64,000 bases of DNA from Pseudocercospora fijiensis CIRAD86 (lineage: Eukaryota > Ascomycota > Dothideomycetes > Mycosphaerellales > Mycosphaerellaceae). The notes under the pieces were generated by a model. It did not search any database, was not told the DNA's origin, and saw only the letters and a list, made by a program, of their open reading frames with translations. Numbering within the stretch: the stretch's first letter is position 1; each line of letters opens with the position of its first letter. The position numbers and the translations under genes were made by a program. Positions 1 to 10,920 of this stretch are shown one piece after another. Location of the stretch: NCBI RefSeq assembly GCF_000340215.1, contig NW_006921542.1, positions 958,267 to 1,022,266 of the forward strand, in the 5' to 3' direction.

Positions 1-1
1 G

Positions 2-577
2 GGTATAACACTTCGAAAGCCGCTATACAGTGTATTCGCTAAGATGCAGTTATTTAAGGAGAAACAGCAGTCTCGGAAGCCTTATAGTCTACTTGCTGCT
101 ATAAAGGAGCCCTTCTAACAGACTCTAGCAAGGGGACGCTCTATAGCACCAGTTTATCTACCGCCGCCGGCTATTGACTATATCAAGCTCTTCGAGACTA
201 TATTCAACTTAATCAATTAGCAGCTAGGCGTTGCTCCTGCCGCTTAGCAAGAAGCTTAGCCTATACAACAACAACAACAATAATAAGAGTCACCTGTTCC
301 AAAGCAGGTTGCTTAGCGGCTTAATACACCGCTAAGAAGTCTACTTAGACAGTTCTTTATATAGGCAGCGACATAGCATAAATAGAAAGAGCTAGAAGAT
401 AAAGAACAGCTCTTAAAGATGGAAGCACACTTTGTAACTAAACGATATAACTGTAACTAGTTGTATCAACTTCCTTTAAGAGAGTAGAAGGAGCTTAGCT
501 TCTTTAAAGGCGACCTAGGTACGTTGCGTGACTGTCTAAAGCGTTTTTAGAAGGAAAAGTTAGCTAAGAGAGAGTGA
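2..577 (+). pseudogene. Q-rich coding relic, unknown
   Basis: One frame runs from the window edge to a TGA at 575-577, about 190 codons, broken only by TAG/TAA at likely Gln or Trp positions. Visible stretches include KMQLFKEKQQSRKPY, a run of five CAA codons at 266-280, and a charged C-terminus ending in KLAKRE. I do not recognise the family. It looks like the C-terminal part of a larger protein that starts left of the window. It lies upstream of, and in the opposite direction to, the Tc1/mariner relic, so it could be a separate decayed transposon ORF. The frame is clear; the function is open. Confidence 0.4.
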
Positions 578-879
578 GACAATAACGATATACGTGACGG
601 AGCGACGGCTGTTCTTATTAGTTTAGGTTAGCTAGGCGTTTGCTTATAATCTACGAATTCAATAGCTTGTTATTTGCTCCGTTGCGTATACCGCTATTAT
701 TATCGTTGCCTCGAGAGTGCTTTCCGGAGGTGAAAGCGGAGGAGGCATATAGGGCTTAGCAGTACGCACTATTACATTATTAATTTTGCTACGCCAACAA
801 TACACTAACTATATATATAAAAATCGCAGCGGAGCTTTAGATACATATTATCTTATTATCCTATAGATACTAAGATATA
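578..879. other. no gene seen
   Basis: I see no coding frame, terminal inverted repeat or structured RNA in these 300 bases between the Q-rich relic and the transposase relic. Confidence 0.4.
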
Positions 880-2004
880 TTATCGATGTTGTAGTGGTTA
901 GATCTAAAGCGACTAGAGATTGCTAGTAAGCTAGCTTTCTACGTCAATCTCGGCTTTATCTTCAAAGCCGTATACGTTATATCCGCTATGCTTAAATAAG
1001 CCTATTACATCTATCTTGCTAACGTAGTCTAGAGCCTATATAAGGAAGTCTTAAAAGGACTCGAAGTTAGCTATAAGGTCTTTGTTCTTCTTTAGCTATT
1101 TCTTTAGGATTGCGAAGGTCTATTCAATTAGGTTTAAGTTAGGAGAGTATAGCGGCAAGTACTTAAGAGTGTAGCTAGCTAACCGGATTATCGACTCGAC
1201 CTTCTCGCTATAGTAGATTGAAGCGTTGTCTATTATAATAATTATACTTCTATTAAGCAGCGGCAGCACTTTATTCTCAATCTAGTCGTTAAAGGTAACC
1301 TAATTAACAGCGCCTTAGATACAGAGGGTATAGGGCAAGTATCTATTGATTGTAAGCGCTAGAAGTACTAATATTCGTTCTTGCCGTTGCGTATACTAAT
1401 AGTCGTAGCAATCAATCCCCTTCGGAGACTATCCAAACTTGCGGTGTCCACTCTTCTTATTAGAAGCCGTCTTATCGATAAATACTAACTTATCGACAGG
1501 CTATTTCCAGCTCCTCGTATACTAGGCGGCTCTTGCTAGCGGATTGCGCTCCTTCGCGACCTTCTAAGAGGCCTTCCTTATCCATCTAATCTTGTATAAA
1601 CAACGCTATACTATAGACGGATCTACCTCAATCTCGAAGCGATCGAATAGCACTATACACATCTCCTTAAGGTACGTCTTAGGTCGCTTTAAGAGGTACT
1701 TAAGGAGGTAGATTTCTATTTCCTTCGTTATCTTCCTCTTACGACTCGATTTAAACCGCTTCGACGGCAAGAACACCTTACTAAACTAATTATAACAGAA
1801 CTTCTAGCGATATACGGTCGACTGGCTCGTACCTGTCTTTAATACAATGTCGATTATATCGAGTCTACTATCGAAGTATTCTTTAGCGAGTCGAGCGGTA
1901 CGGGCAGGCAGGGCGGTAGGAAGGGCGCGGACGGCGCAGAAGAGGTAGAATAACACTAATAACAACACCTTAGACTGCATATTCAACGGCTATACCAACA
2001 ACAT
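880..2004 (-). pseudogene. Tc1/mariner (IS630-type) transposase relic
   Basis: This is a DDE cut-and-paste transposase, read on the minus strand from about 2004. The N-terminus has a helix-turn-helix-like stretch (KTGTSQSTVYR, near 1810-1840). The catalytic core follows. The first Asp lies in LVFIDKTAS near 1475, where the family has FIDE; the Lys fits a TG to TA change. The second Asp is in IIIIDNAS (codon 1228-1230). The Glu is in NLNLIE (codon 1123-1125) after the usual LPLYSPNLN. The spacing between the last two is 34 residues, the DD34E class. The C-terminus has HSGYNVYGFEDKAEI. Several in-frame TAG/TAA codons stand at Gln or Trp positions, so it is inactive. I found no convincing terminal inverted repeats. 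Confidence 0.85.
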
Positions 2005-2231
2005 GTATTTTCTCGTGTTTGGGGCTATATAGCTAAAGAATGGGAAGAAATGGCCGATTTACTAGCAAATTCGTAGTAGGGTTTCCTAGGTCTTAGCATT
2101 CTCAACCTTCCGGAAAAGAACAGTAGTACTTAAAATCTTCGGGGGAGAAATCGGAAGCCTTTAATACTTAAGCTTCCTTCTACGTAGCCTATAAAAATTA
2201 GCAGTTTTTATAGGGTTAAGTTAAGGACCCT
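2005..2231. other. no gene seen
   Basis: This spacer between the Tc1/mariner relic and the tandem repeat shows no coding frame I can support. Confidence 0.35.
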
Positions 2232-2299
2232 CTAGCTATAGCTAGTAGCTATAGCCGGTAGCTATAGCCGGCAGCTATAGCCGGTAGCTACGGCCGGTA
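2232..2299. repeat. short tandem repeat, GCTATAGCCGGTA-like
   Basis: About five units of 12-13 bases (GCTATAGCCGGTA with small changes) lie just left of Gypsy-A copy 1. A related array in the opposite orientation occurs at 7353-7442. Bases 2300-2410, between this array and the Gypsy breakpoint, hold nothing I recognise. Confidence 0.75.
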
Positions 2300-2410
2300 T
2301 ATTTAGAAGACGTACCTCTTTCTCGAACGCCGCATCTACCTTAACCCTTACCTCCCCTTAAGATTCCCGATACCGTTTAGAACGGAGATAGTTAGTAGGC
2401 GATAAATTCC

Positions 2411-4130
2411 TATTAATTATCTTCCTTAAGAAGAAGGCAATCGAATACTAATAATAGTCCTTGTCCGATTGTTGTAATATAAGAGCTAATATAGCAAACT
2501 GTAAAGCGTTAGTCTTAATACGGATTAGTTTGCTTAGTACGAAGTAGTATAATAAGGGGACTTTAGTAAAGCGTTGCTTTAAACCGTTAAAAGCAGCTTG
2601 TGCTTTGTTAGTCTATTTAAATTCTCTAAATAGGTTAGCCTTAGTTTTAGTAAGCTTAGTTAGAGGCATTATATACCGTAAATAGCCCTTAATAAAGCGA
2701 CGATAGAAGTTAGCAAAACCTAGGGATAATTGAAGCTCCTAAATACTAGTAGGCGTTAGCTATTTAGTAATTGTTTTAATCCGATTAGGATTAGCCTTAA
2801 TACCCTTAGTTAATACGAGGAAGCTAAGGAAGGCTACCTCCTTAGTAGCAAAGGTGCATTTAGAAGGCGTGTAATATAGTCTATAGGCCCTTAGGCGATC
2901 GAGTACCTTACGTACTATAGCCTAGTGCTCTATAACATTAGGTAAATAGATATAAACTAGGATGTTATCTAGGTAAACTATATAGAGGTAGTCTAATAGG
3001 CCTAATAGGGCCCGATTAATATAGGACTAGAATGTTATAGGGGCATTAGCTAGCCTAAATAGTATAACTAAGTACTTAAAACAGCTATAACGAGTGCGGA
3101 AGGCTGTCTTCTATTTATCGCCCTTACGAATATAGATACGATAGTACGTATCCTTAATATCTAGTATAGTATAAAAGTAGGCGCTAGAAAGGCGATCGAG
3201 GGTCTCGTTAATAAGCGGAAGTAGATAGCGGTCCTTAATAGTAACAGCGTTAAGTCTACGATAGTTAATATATAGGCGTAGGCTACTATCCTTCTTTAGA
3301 ACAAACAGGATTAGTATACTAGTAGGGCTATTACTATACTAGATTCGACTATTAGCTAGGTTCTTATCTAGGTATTTACGTAATATAGCGAGTTTACGCT
3401 TACTAAGGTTGTAGAGTAGCCTAAAGGGGACCTCCTTGCTCTCTATAATATTAATCTTATAATCCGTCTCTTTAAATATAGGCAATGCCGATACTAGGTA
3501 GTGTTTAAACACCTTAATATAGGTTTCTCGAATAGGCTAAGGTATACGAGTAAGCTAATTAGGATCTATACTATTAGGGGGCACTAGTTTATCGTTATTA
3601 CTACCGAGTAGGTCGGTAGTCGGATTAGCTAGTATTAGGTTGCTAATAAATAGGACCCTAATATCGTTAAGGCACTCGCTAGTATTAATGTGTTTAATGT
3701 CCTTCTTCCTAGCGATTCTAAATCGCTACTATTAGCTGCCTAGGTCTATAGTTACGGCGTAGCGCTTAAGAATAGGGTTTCCGAGGATAATATCGGACGG
3801 AAGGTTGTCTATATCTACTATATAGGCAGTAAAATCTAATAGGCGCTTATTACCGAGGTCGTCTTTTAGAACTATAGGAATATAGTAAGCCCTATAGGTT
3901 AAGTGCCGAGCGTTATTAAACTAAGTAAGAGTTAGTAGGTTAGCCCTATTTAATTATCGAAGGTCTAGTTGCTTAGCTAGGCGATAGCTAATAAGGGTAC
4001 TAACTGAATTTCCTAGGTCTAGTATAACCTTAGTCTTATAGTTAGTTCTATACGTGTCTTATATAAGGCAGGTACGTATAATAGCTAGTATAATATCGAT
4101 AGTTTTACGCCGTACGAAGCTAATAGTTAG
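2411..4130 (-). pseudogene. Gypsy-A copy 1 pol relic (protease, RT, partial RNase H)
   Basis: Minus-strand reading from about 4130 gives an aspartic-protease-like region, then reverse transcriptase (about 3500-2750), then the start of RNase H, which ends at the breakpoint at 2411. The same segments read more clearly in copies 2 and 3. Many TAG/TAA codons interrupt the frame. The protein would copy element RNA into DNA in virus-like particles; this copy cannot. Confidence 0.75.
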
Positions 4131-5640
4131 TGCGGCGCCTAATCTTTTTTCGACTAATTAGAAGGTTAGCCTATAGAGGTAGCGTTAGCTACTAAAAGGT
4201 ACTTTCGGTAATCGGCGGTAGTACGGTCGATTCGGGCCTAATCCCTAGGTTTGTCGCATTAGCCTAGTAGATAGCTAGTACTGTTATAATTAAAGCATTT
4301 TAATCCGGTCGGGAGGTTACTATAGCTACTGCTATTATTAGTTAAACAGTTAGCGTTATAAGAATACGAGCCCCTTCTACGGCCCCTATTACGGCCTCCT
4401 CTATATAGCCGCCGGCTATAGCCTCTTCTACGGTCGTTGTTACTATTCCTATTATTAGTATTATTGTTTTAGTAGGAACCTTAGTTGCCTCCGCGGCTAC
4501 GGTTGTTAGCGGCTAGTCGTATCTTAGATTCTAACCGTTATTAAAGCTATACTATACGCTCTATAGTTTCGACTTTAACTAAAAATTAAATGTATATAAG
4601 ATTAGCCTATTTAAACATACGGCGGTGGTCTAATTTAAGGACTAATTCCTATTTTAATTTAGGTCGCACTTCGGAGATCTAGATAGAGTTAGTCTTAGCT
4701 AGCAAATCGTCTTTAAGGGTCTTTAAATAGGCTTTAAATAAGCGAGCCGATTAATTAGTCTTTTGTTTAGCTCGGAGGTACTAGTCCTAAGCATATTGTT
4801 GCCTTAGTATAGGGTTTCTAAGGGTGTCTAGTATAATAGTCTTATAGTCTTGCTATTTTCTAGCGGCTTAGTTATAGAGGGAGTTAAAATAGTTATCCTA
4901 GGTGCGCTTTAGGTCGCTATTAATATACTATATAGTATAAACAACTAGAGAGTAGTCGTCTAGTAGCGCTCTTAGTACGTTGCGCTAGTTAAGTTTACAG
5001 TTACGAATGTAGTCGTTGTACTGCTTTCAACTAGAGCTATCGAATACGGTGTAGTCCTTAAGCTTAGTATCCTTCTTTTAAACTAGGACGGATAGTAAGG
5101 AAGGCCCTACTATCGGCTCAGTGTTAGTTATTAGGGCTTCGTATAGGCGGCGAATTTCGAGGAGATTATCCTTTAGCTATTGTTCTTAACGCAAGGTAGT
5201 AAGCCTGTTCTAAGTAGCTTCTTAAAGTCTCGCTACTAGCTAGGGGCCGAAGGCTAGTTAGTTATATCGACGATAGATAATATTGCTAAGAATATCGTTA
5301 ATAGGCAATTCTAGATTATTACCTAGAACTATAGGCTCCTCGTTAATAGGCTCTATGCTACTAGTATTGTTATTGCTAGCGCTGCTAGCGGCGCCGCGGT
5401 TGTTGTTGCTTCGTAATAAGCCGGCTATTATAAGGGGTAATACTAATAATATATTATAGCCCCTTATAGTACGGATATAGCGGAATTAGTAGATATCGGT
5501 CTAGTACGATTGACTCGGTATAATAGGCCGTATAGAAGGCCTTGCTTAATAATTAGTACGGTTGTTTAATAGAATAGTACGTATAGGTCCCGTTCTTCGG
5601 GCGTAATATAGTTAGATTAACGGTTTTCGGGGCTATACCG
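4131..5640 (-). pseudogene. Gypsy-A copy 1 gag relic
   Basis: This is the structural protein of element A, read minus. A CCHC-like zinc knuckle relic (KCFNYNSTSYLLG, one Cys changed) lies near 4250-4310, preceded by an Arg/Gly/Asn-rich linker at about 4330-4530. The Pro-Thr repeat seen near the N-terminus of gag in copies 2 and 3 is essentially absent here (about 5330-5400). Many stop codons are present. Confidence 0.65.
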
Positions 5641-5699
5641 CTAAAAGCTTAAAATAAGGACTATCTAGCTACTGCCCTTAAAGGGTAGATCGAATACTA

Positions 5700-5896
5700 T
5701 ATAAGAAGGGTTATATTAGTAGGTAGATAGGGTAGTAGTAGGTATAGGTAGTATTCGATAAGAATCTAGTAGGAGAGGGAGGAAGGTAGAAGAGTTAGCC
5801 TAACGCTAAGCGCTAAGCCCTACCTAAGGCATTAAGACCCTAGCTTTACTCGGCCTAGTTATATACTAATTACGTATAGCCTCTTTAGCCCTAATA
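5700..5896 (-). repeat. Gypsy-A copy 1 5' LTR
   Basis: 197 bases matching the LTRs of copies 2 and 3. On the plus strand it starts TATAAGAAGGG and ends GCCCTAATA, consistent with TG...CA ends changed to TA by RIP. It is followed on the element side by the same putative primer-binding sequence as in the other copies. Confidence 0.85.
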
Positions 5897-6232
5897 GTAG
5901 TACCCTATAATAAATTCCTACTACTAGGATTCGGAGAGAATAAATCTAGCCCTAACTGTCGTCTAGGACTAGATAGGCTCGAAGGTAAGTATATAACCTC
6001 CTCTCGGCGTTGTCGTAATCTCGCTCGTATATTAGACTATTTCGACTATCGTCCCGTTATTACCCTTCCTAGTATAGCGCCTAGTATATATATAATATCG
6101 GTCGGTATATTTTAAAGTTTCGTATAGTAAGGTAAGGACTTAGGAGTAGTAGATATATACTAGCAGCTATAGGGAAACACCCTTTCTTTTATAGTATCGT
6201 ATCGTTAGGAACAGCTAGGTAGTAAATAGCTA
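5897..6232. other. no gene seen
   Basis: About 340 bases between the Gypsy-A LTR and a T-rich tandem repeat. I see no coding frame or repeat here. Confidence 0.4.
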
Positions 6233-6352
6233 GCTACCTTTTTTTTTATTTCCTAGCTACCTAACTACTAGATTTTTTTTTCCTAGCTACCCTAGCTAGC
6301 CTAGCTACTAGAATTTCTTTCCTAGCTACCCTAACTATCTAAATTTTGCCTT
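6233..6352. repeat. T-run / CCTAGCTACC tandem repeat
   Basis: Three to four imperfect units, each a run of T followed by CCTAGCTACC and CTAACTA-like sequence. Confidence 0.7.
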
Positions 6353-7345
6353 CTATACGGTAGCTCTCTCCTACTAACGGAACCGAGCTACTATACCTAA
6401 CGAATCTAAGCTCGTTTTTAGTCTTAATCTATCCTCTTTCGGCGTAAGACACTCGATAAGCAAATACTTAGGCCGAGTCTAACTACGAAACCTAAGACTA
6501 ACTAATAGCTCTATTAACTAATCCTAATCTTCGAACTCCTTCCGCTTCTTAGTAAAGACCTTAAAGAGCGCTCGAGCTTCGTCGGGTACCTACGGAGTAG
6601 TCGAGATAAAGCCGTATCGCTAAAATAGGTAATCCTTCGGAGGCTTATATAGAGATTTAGAGAATTCTAACGCTAACCTATCCTACTAGTAGCTTAGATT
6701 CCGGATATAAGCCCTCTCTGCCTTAGTAAAGATTTTATATAGTAGTAGTACTCTGCCCTCGAGAAACGCTTTCTATTTAACTATTAGTATCTACCGGCTA
6801 CGAACGCCGGCTATATATACCGAGTATAGAATAATTACCTATACCCCTTCCTCCTTTAGTAATACTTCTACCGTTCCTAGATACCTAGCCCCGATCGTAT
6901 TAATCGTAAGCTACTTTGCCTTTATAAACGTAAAGGCTTCGCTCTAATACTAATAAAGAAACTTCTACTCTATATCGAGGATATAAAGACGACTAGCCTC
7001 GATTCTAATCCTTGCTAGCTTTTCGTAGTAGCTTTAACTATAATATTCTAGATTAATAGGACTTGTACCCTAGCCCTTTACTAGTATCTCGTCTCTTTAA
7101 CTATACTCGATCTACTCCTAGCGCTTATCGTCTATAGCGTTAGGCCCTAAGACTATACCTATTACTAGATTAACGTATAGTATCTCCTCGCTTTTTTTAG
7201 TCCCTTTATTCGTAGTATTAAGCTCTATCGCGGTATCCTAAACTCTAGTATTATTGTTATCGGCTATCTAAATATCTCCGTTACTATCGGTCGTATCGAT
7301 AGAGGTAGCGGCTATAGGTCTAAATACTATTAGTTAACGTCTTAA
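6353..7345 (-). pseudogene. unidentified coding relic
   Basis: A minus-strand frame of about 330 codons is interrupted almost only by TAG/TAA. Short readable segments include FTKAERAYIRNLSY, DRLALEFSKSLYKPPKDYL and FISTTP. Its even, protein-like composition and the stop pattern argue for a real former gene. I do not recognise a domain. It may form one gene with the Lys-rich relic upstream (7443-7850), with the tandem array at 7353-7442 between them. It could be a host gene or a transposon protein. Confidence 0.4.
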
Positions 7346-7352
7346 AGAAAAA

Positions 7353-7442
7353 TATGCCGGCTATAGCTACCGGCTATAGCTACCGGCTATAGCTACTAGC
7401 TATAGCTACTAGCTATAGCTACTAGCTACGGCCGCTAGCTAG
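7353..7442. repeat. tandem repeat, TACCGGCTATAGC-like
   Basis: About six to seven units of 12-13 bases, TACCGGCTATAGC grading into TACTAGCTATAGC. It is the reverse complement of the array at 2232-2299. Confidence 0.75.
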
Positions 7443-7850
7443 ATTAACTTACGCTACTAGAACTTCGCGCTCGAAAAGTAGCCGTAATTCTTTCTTCCTC
7501 TTAGCCTTCTCTTAGGTTGTCTTCTTATTCTAACCTTTACTTTTTTCTATAGGCGCTAGCTATCGATAGAATGCCTTATTCTACGTCTTTCTTCTCTTAT
7601 CCTTAGCTCTTTTATCCTTATCTATCTTCTCCTTTCTCTCGCGGTCTCGTACGGAATTCTTCTTCGTAGAGTACTCCTTTTTAGTCTTACGCTTTTTAGT
7701 TAGATACTTAGGCAAAACGAACTCGCGGTCTTTAGTTCTATCTTCTATTTAGCGCGCGGCGCGCTTCTCTCTTACTATTATAAGGAAAAGGGGCGGGGCG
7801 TAGCGTATAGTAGTTATTATCGGTATAGGTATAGAGGAAGAAGTTAAAAG
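7443..7850 (-). pseudogene. Lys/Arg-rich coding relic
   Basis: The minus strand reads as a strongly basic protein segment with stretches such as KYLTKKRKTKKEYSTKK and KEKIDKDKRAKDKRRK, broken by a few TAG codons. This looks like a nucleic-acid-binding or linker region. It may be the N-terminal part of the relic at 6353-7345. No family was recognised. Confidence 0.35.
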
Positions 7851-7904
7851 GTATAAGAATATCGCGAAGCCCTAATTGTTGCCGCCTATGTAACGTTATG
7901 TAGG

Positions 7905-8192
7905 TAAGCTGTCGCAACTACGGTAACTACGCCCCGGTAACGGCAACTACGGCCTAGGAATAGCAACTGCGCCCTAGCAACGGCAACTACGCCCTAGCAA
8001 CGGTAATAGAGTATAGTAAATATAACCTAGTAACTATTATAGCCGGCAATCGTAGCCGGTAGTCGAATAAGAGTATCCTTATAGTAAAACTACGCCCTAG
8101 TAACAGCAAAAGAGCGTAGTAAATGTAACATAGTTACTAATATAGCCGGCAATCGTAGCCGGCAGTCGAATAAGAGTATCCTTATAGCAAAA
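7905..8192. repeat. two-level tandem repeat
   Basis: About five units of a roughly 20-base repeat (GCAACTACGCCCTAGCAACG-like) lie at 7905-8010. A unit of about 95 bases, containing ATAGCCGGCAATCGTAGCC and a CGAATAAGAGTATCC block, is then present twice (about 8000-8095 and 8096-8192). The repeats are not obviously coding. Confidence 0.7.
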
Positions 8193-8444
8193 CTAATATA
8201 GTCTCTAGTTTAAACTAGGAATCTATATAGTTCGAAAAAACTAAACCGGAACTAGGGAGCTAGTTCGCCGCTAAGAAACTAAACTATATACGTTTAGTAG
8301 TTCGGAAACCGAACTACTACGGGGTCTACCTAGTAATTAAATATAGCCCTATAACTTATCGGTATACTAGGAGGGATATAGAATATCAGAACTCCTTTTA
8401 TCCACTTCTACTATTAATAATCTATATTCTACTTAGTAGCTAGG

Positions 8445-9357
8445 TATATTAGAGCCTAGAGTAACAAAAGCTAAAAGCAGCCTCTATTTCCGATATTATT
8501 AAAAAGGCCTCGTAATTACTCGATAAGCCCGTAGTACGCTCCGTTAGCAACTCCCTATAGCCCTATATACGGCCTTATTAGATAACCTTTAGCAGAAGCT
8601 ATAAGAGGAGCGCCGCTCGCGTTATACTTACGACTCTTTAATCCGTAGCGACTACTTAGCCCTTCGATCCTAGGTCGGTATACTATAGCGTACTACTAAA
8701 AAAGAGAGCAACTAGCTTATCGAGGCCTTAGCTAACGAAGTAGCGATCTACTAGGTAGACGACTATAAATTGCGATAGGAACTTTCTAACTAGGTCGAGG
8801 AATTAAGATAATAGCTTTCGACCTCCTTTATATCTAATAGTAACGACTAGGCGTATATTATAGTTTAAGATCTATATAAGGAGTTTATCGATCTTAACGC
8901 TAGCCTATTCGATACAGCTACGCCTACTAGTATAATAAGTAAGATTTAGGATCTCGACTACCGTATATAGTAGTAGAATACTAAGCTAGAGACTTTAAGC
9001 GACTCTAATAGCAAAGTTAAAGATATAGTTAACGAGCTATAGAAAGAGTTCCTCGAACTTAACGATATCCTCTTTAATACCGATATACTAAATAGCCTAA
9101 TTAATAAAGTCGCTAGTCGAGCTAAGCGTTCGAAGTAGAAAAATAAAGCATTAGAATCTAAGATCTAGGGTATAGAGGAGGCTGTTGCTACTATATAGGG
9201 GATACTAGTCCGCTACGGTATCGACGAATTTACCTAAGTAATAGAGTATCTATCTAAGTTCTAGAGCGAGGGGATTAGTCTTATTAAGGTAGCGGGCCTA
9301 CTTATAGGCAAAGTAGCAAAATATTTCTAGCCTAGCGAGACTAAAGTATATAATTAA
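8445..9357 (+). pseudogene. coiled-coil-like relic, unknown
   Basis: A plus-strand frame, clearest from about 8725 to the end at 9357, reads as a helical charged protein with TAG/TAA in place of Gln/Trp. Examples are DLYKEFIDLNASLFDT, NSKVKDIVNEL and GILVRYGIDEF. Leu/Ile and acidic residues recur in a pattern suggesting coiled coil. At about 8720 the frame seems to shift. It could be a gag-like protein of a decayed retroelement, but no zinc knuckle follows, so I leave it unassigned. Confidence 0.35.
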
Positions 9358-9479
9358 TATAGTAGTATAATTAGTAAGTAGTGTTTCTTTTTTCGTCCCC
9401 GGTATATCTCTAAATAATATCGGACGTATATATATATATAGATATATCGATTAGATAATAGTAACCTAGTTCGTAGTTA

Positions 9480-10340
9480 TAATAGGTCGAGATATATAAC
9501 TATATAGGCTCTTATACCTTAGTCTAGGTTAGGTATAATACGTCTAGAGCTAGAGCCGGAGCTAGTCTTAGTAGTGCGACGCGGCCTAGAGCTATTCCTT
9601 TACGACTTTACGGAGCGAGTCGATAACGGAAGTTATAAGCCGCTTATTACCTTGTTTAGATAGAGCAAACTACTAAGACGAGCTTCTTCGCTTTTCTCGT
9701 CGGTTTCGATATAAGGTCGACGATTCTTACGGCTAGCCGATACTACTAGTATTCTACGTTACGGAGATCGGAAGCCCGGCCTATACCGCCGTAGCTTACT
9801 AAGATTTATAGAAAATTATATAAAGTCTTCGAAATGCTATATTCTCTCTCTTACTAACTGTATAGTTCTATTTAAACGAGCGGATTATAATAATATCTCT
9901 ATCTATCTTTAAAATCCTAATTTTAATACGGTATTTAATATCTAGTATATAGCTTAAAGGACACTAATAGATTTACCCCGCTAAGTAAAGTAATAGGGGC
10001 GCTAATAATTTTACCCTACCTAGCGAGGTACTAACAATTTTACCCTACTACCTATAGGCGTATATATTAGAGTCTTAGGTATAGTTCTTTACTTATACTA
10101 AGTAGAAAGACTATATAGCGCTCGGGACCGTTATTCTAAAGAAACTCTTACTTATTACTCCCTATTAGCGGCGTCGGGAACTCTATAGTTTTAAGCGCTT
10201 ATATAGGTTATATCCTTAGGTATCGTTCTTAGCTTGCCCGAGGCCGCGCCGTATAAACCTCGCTAATGCTTAGAGAGGCATACTATTCTAAGTTACTCCC
10301 GAGTCTACTAATACGAGCTTATAGATCGCTAGCAAGGTTT
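9480..10340 (+). pseudogene. unidentified coding relic(s)
   Basis: Two plus-strand stretches of coherent frame are seen, about 9530-9950 (RFLRLADTTSILRYGDRKPG, ISLTNCIVLF-like) and about 10060-10340 (LTYYSLLAASGTL, LSLPEAAPYKPR), each with TAG/TAA breaks. Between them are three short copies of AATTTTACCCTAC (about 9975-10045). I recognise no domain. They lie upstream of the Copia-like relic. Confidence 0.25.
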
Positions 10341-10358
10341 AATATAGCGTAGCCTCGG

Positions 10359-10452
10359 TAATAAGATAAGATAAGTATAAACGACTTGGTGTGTGTAGTA
10401 GTCTCTAATAAGATAAGATAAGTACAAACGACTTAACACACACAGTAGTCTC
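10359..10452. repeat. two copies of a 47-bp repeat
   Basis: The units start at 10359 and 10406 with TAATAAGATAAGATAAGTA and end in AGTAGTCTC. The first carries GGTGTGTGT where the second carries AACACACAC, a transition at every position. They may be part of a decayed Copia LTR. Confidence 0.7.
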
Positions 10453-10453
10453 T

Positions 10454-10591
10454 ATTACGCATATAATGCCTAAGGCTAACTATATATACTTTATCTTTAG
10501 GCTTTCTATAGATTAGCCCGTCTCTATTACATATATAATACCTAAGGATAAAACTATATACTTTATTTTTAGGCTTTCTATAGATTAGCCC
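10454..10591. repeat. two copies of a 72-bp repeat
   Basis: The units start at 10454 and 10526. Both contain TTTAGGCTTTCTATAGATTA. Differences are mainly C to T or G to A. They follow directly on the 47-bp repeat and may form the LTR or leader of the Copia-like element. Confidence 0.7.
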
Positions 10592-10920
10592 TCTTCTGAA
10601 TATATTGTAGTTTGTGTCTTTCGTAGTTGTAAGCCCCCTGCGTTTCTAACGCAATTTAATACTTCTAATAGTTGCCCGACTACTACGTAGCTAGCGCTTA
10701 TTACTAAAAATTGCGCTAATACTAATATTATCGCCGCCGCCCTTATAACTACCCTCGAGTATTCTAGTACGTACTAGTCTAACTCGAGTCGGTTACTATA
10801 ACATTAGTATTCGCTGTCCGCTATACTAGAATATAGGCGCGCCTATCGGCGGCCTCTTAAGATAAGTCTATAGTCTCCTTCTATATTATTGCCGTTACTA
10901 TCTATAATAGCTCCCTCTAT

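Larger units (their letters stand above)
2411..5896 (-). mobile_element. Ty3/Gypsy element A, copy 1, truncated
   Basis: This is a chromovirus-type LTR retrotransposon in minus orientation, recognised by alignment to copies 2 and 3 in this window. It keeps the 5' LTR (5700-5896), gag, protease, reverse transcriptase and the first part of RNase H. Similarity to copy 3 stops abruptly at 2411 inside RNase H; integrase, chromodomain and 3' LTR are missing. It is the most heavily mutated of the three copies. The five bases beyond the LTR are GTAGT, but with no 3' LTR a target duplication cannot be tested. Confidence 0.85.
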
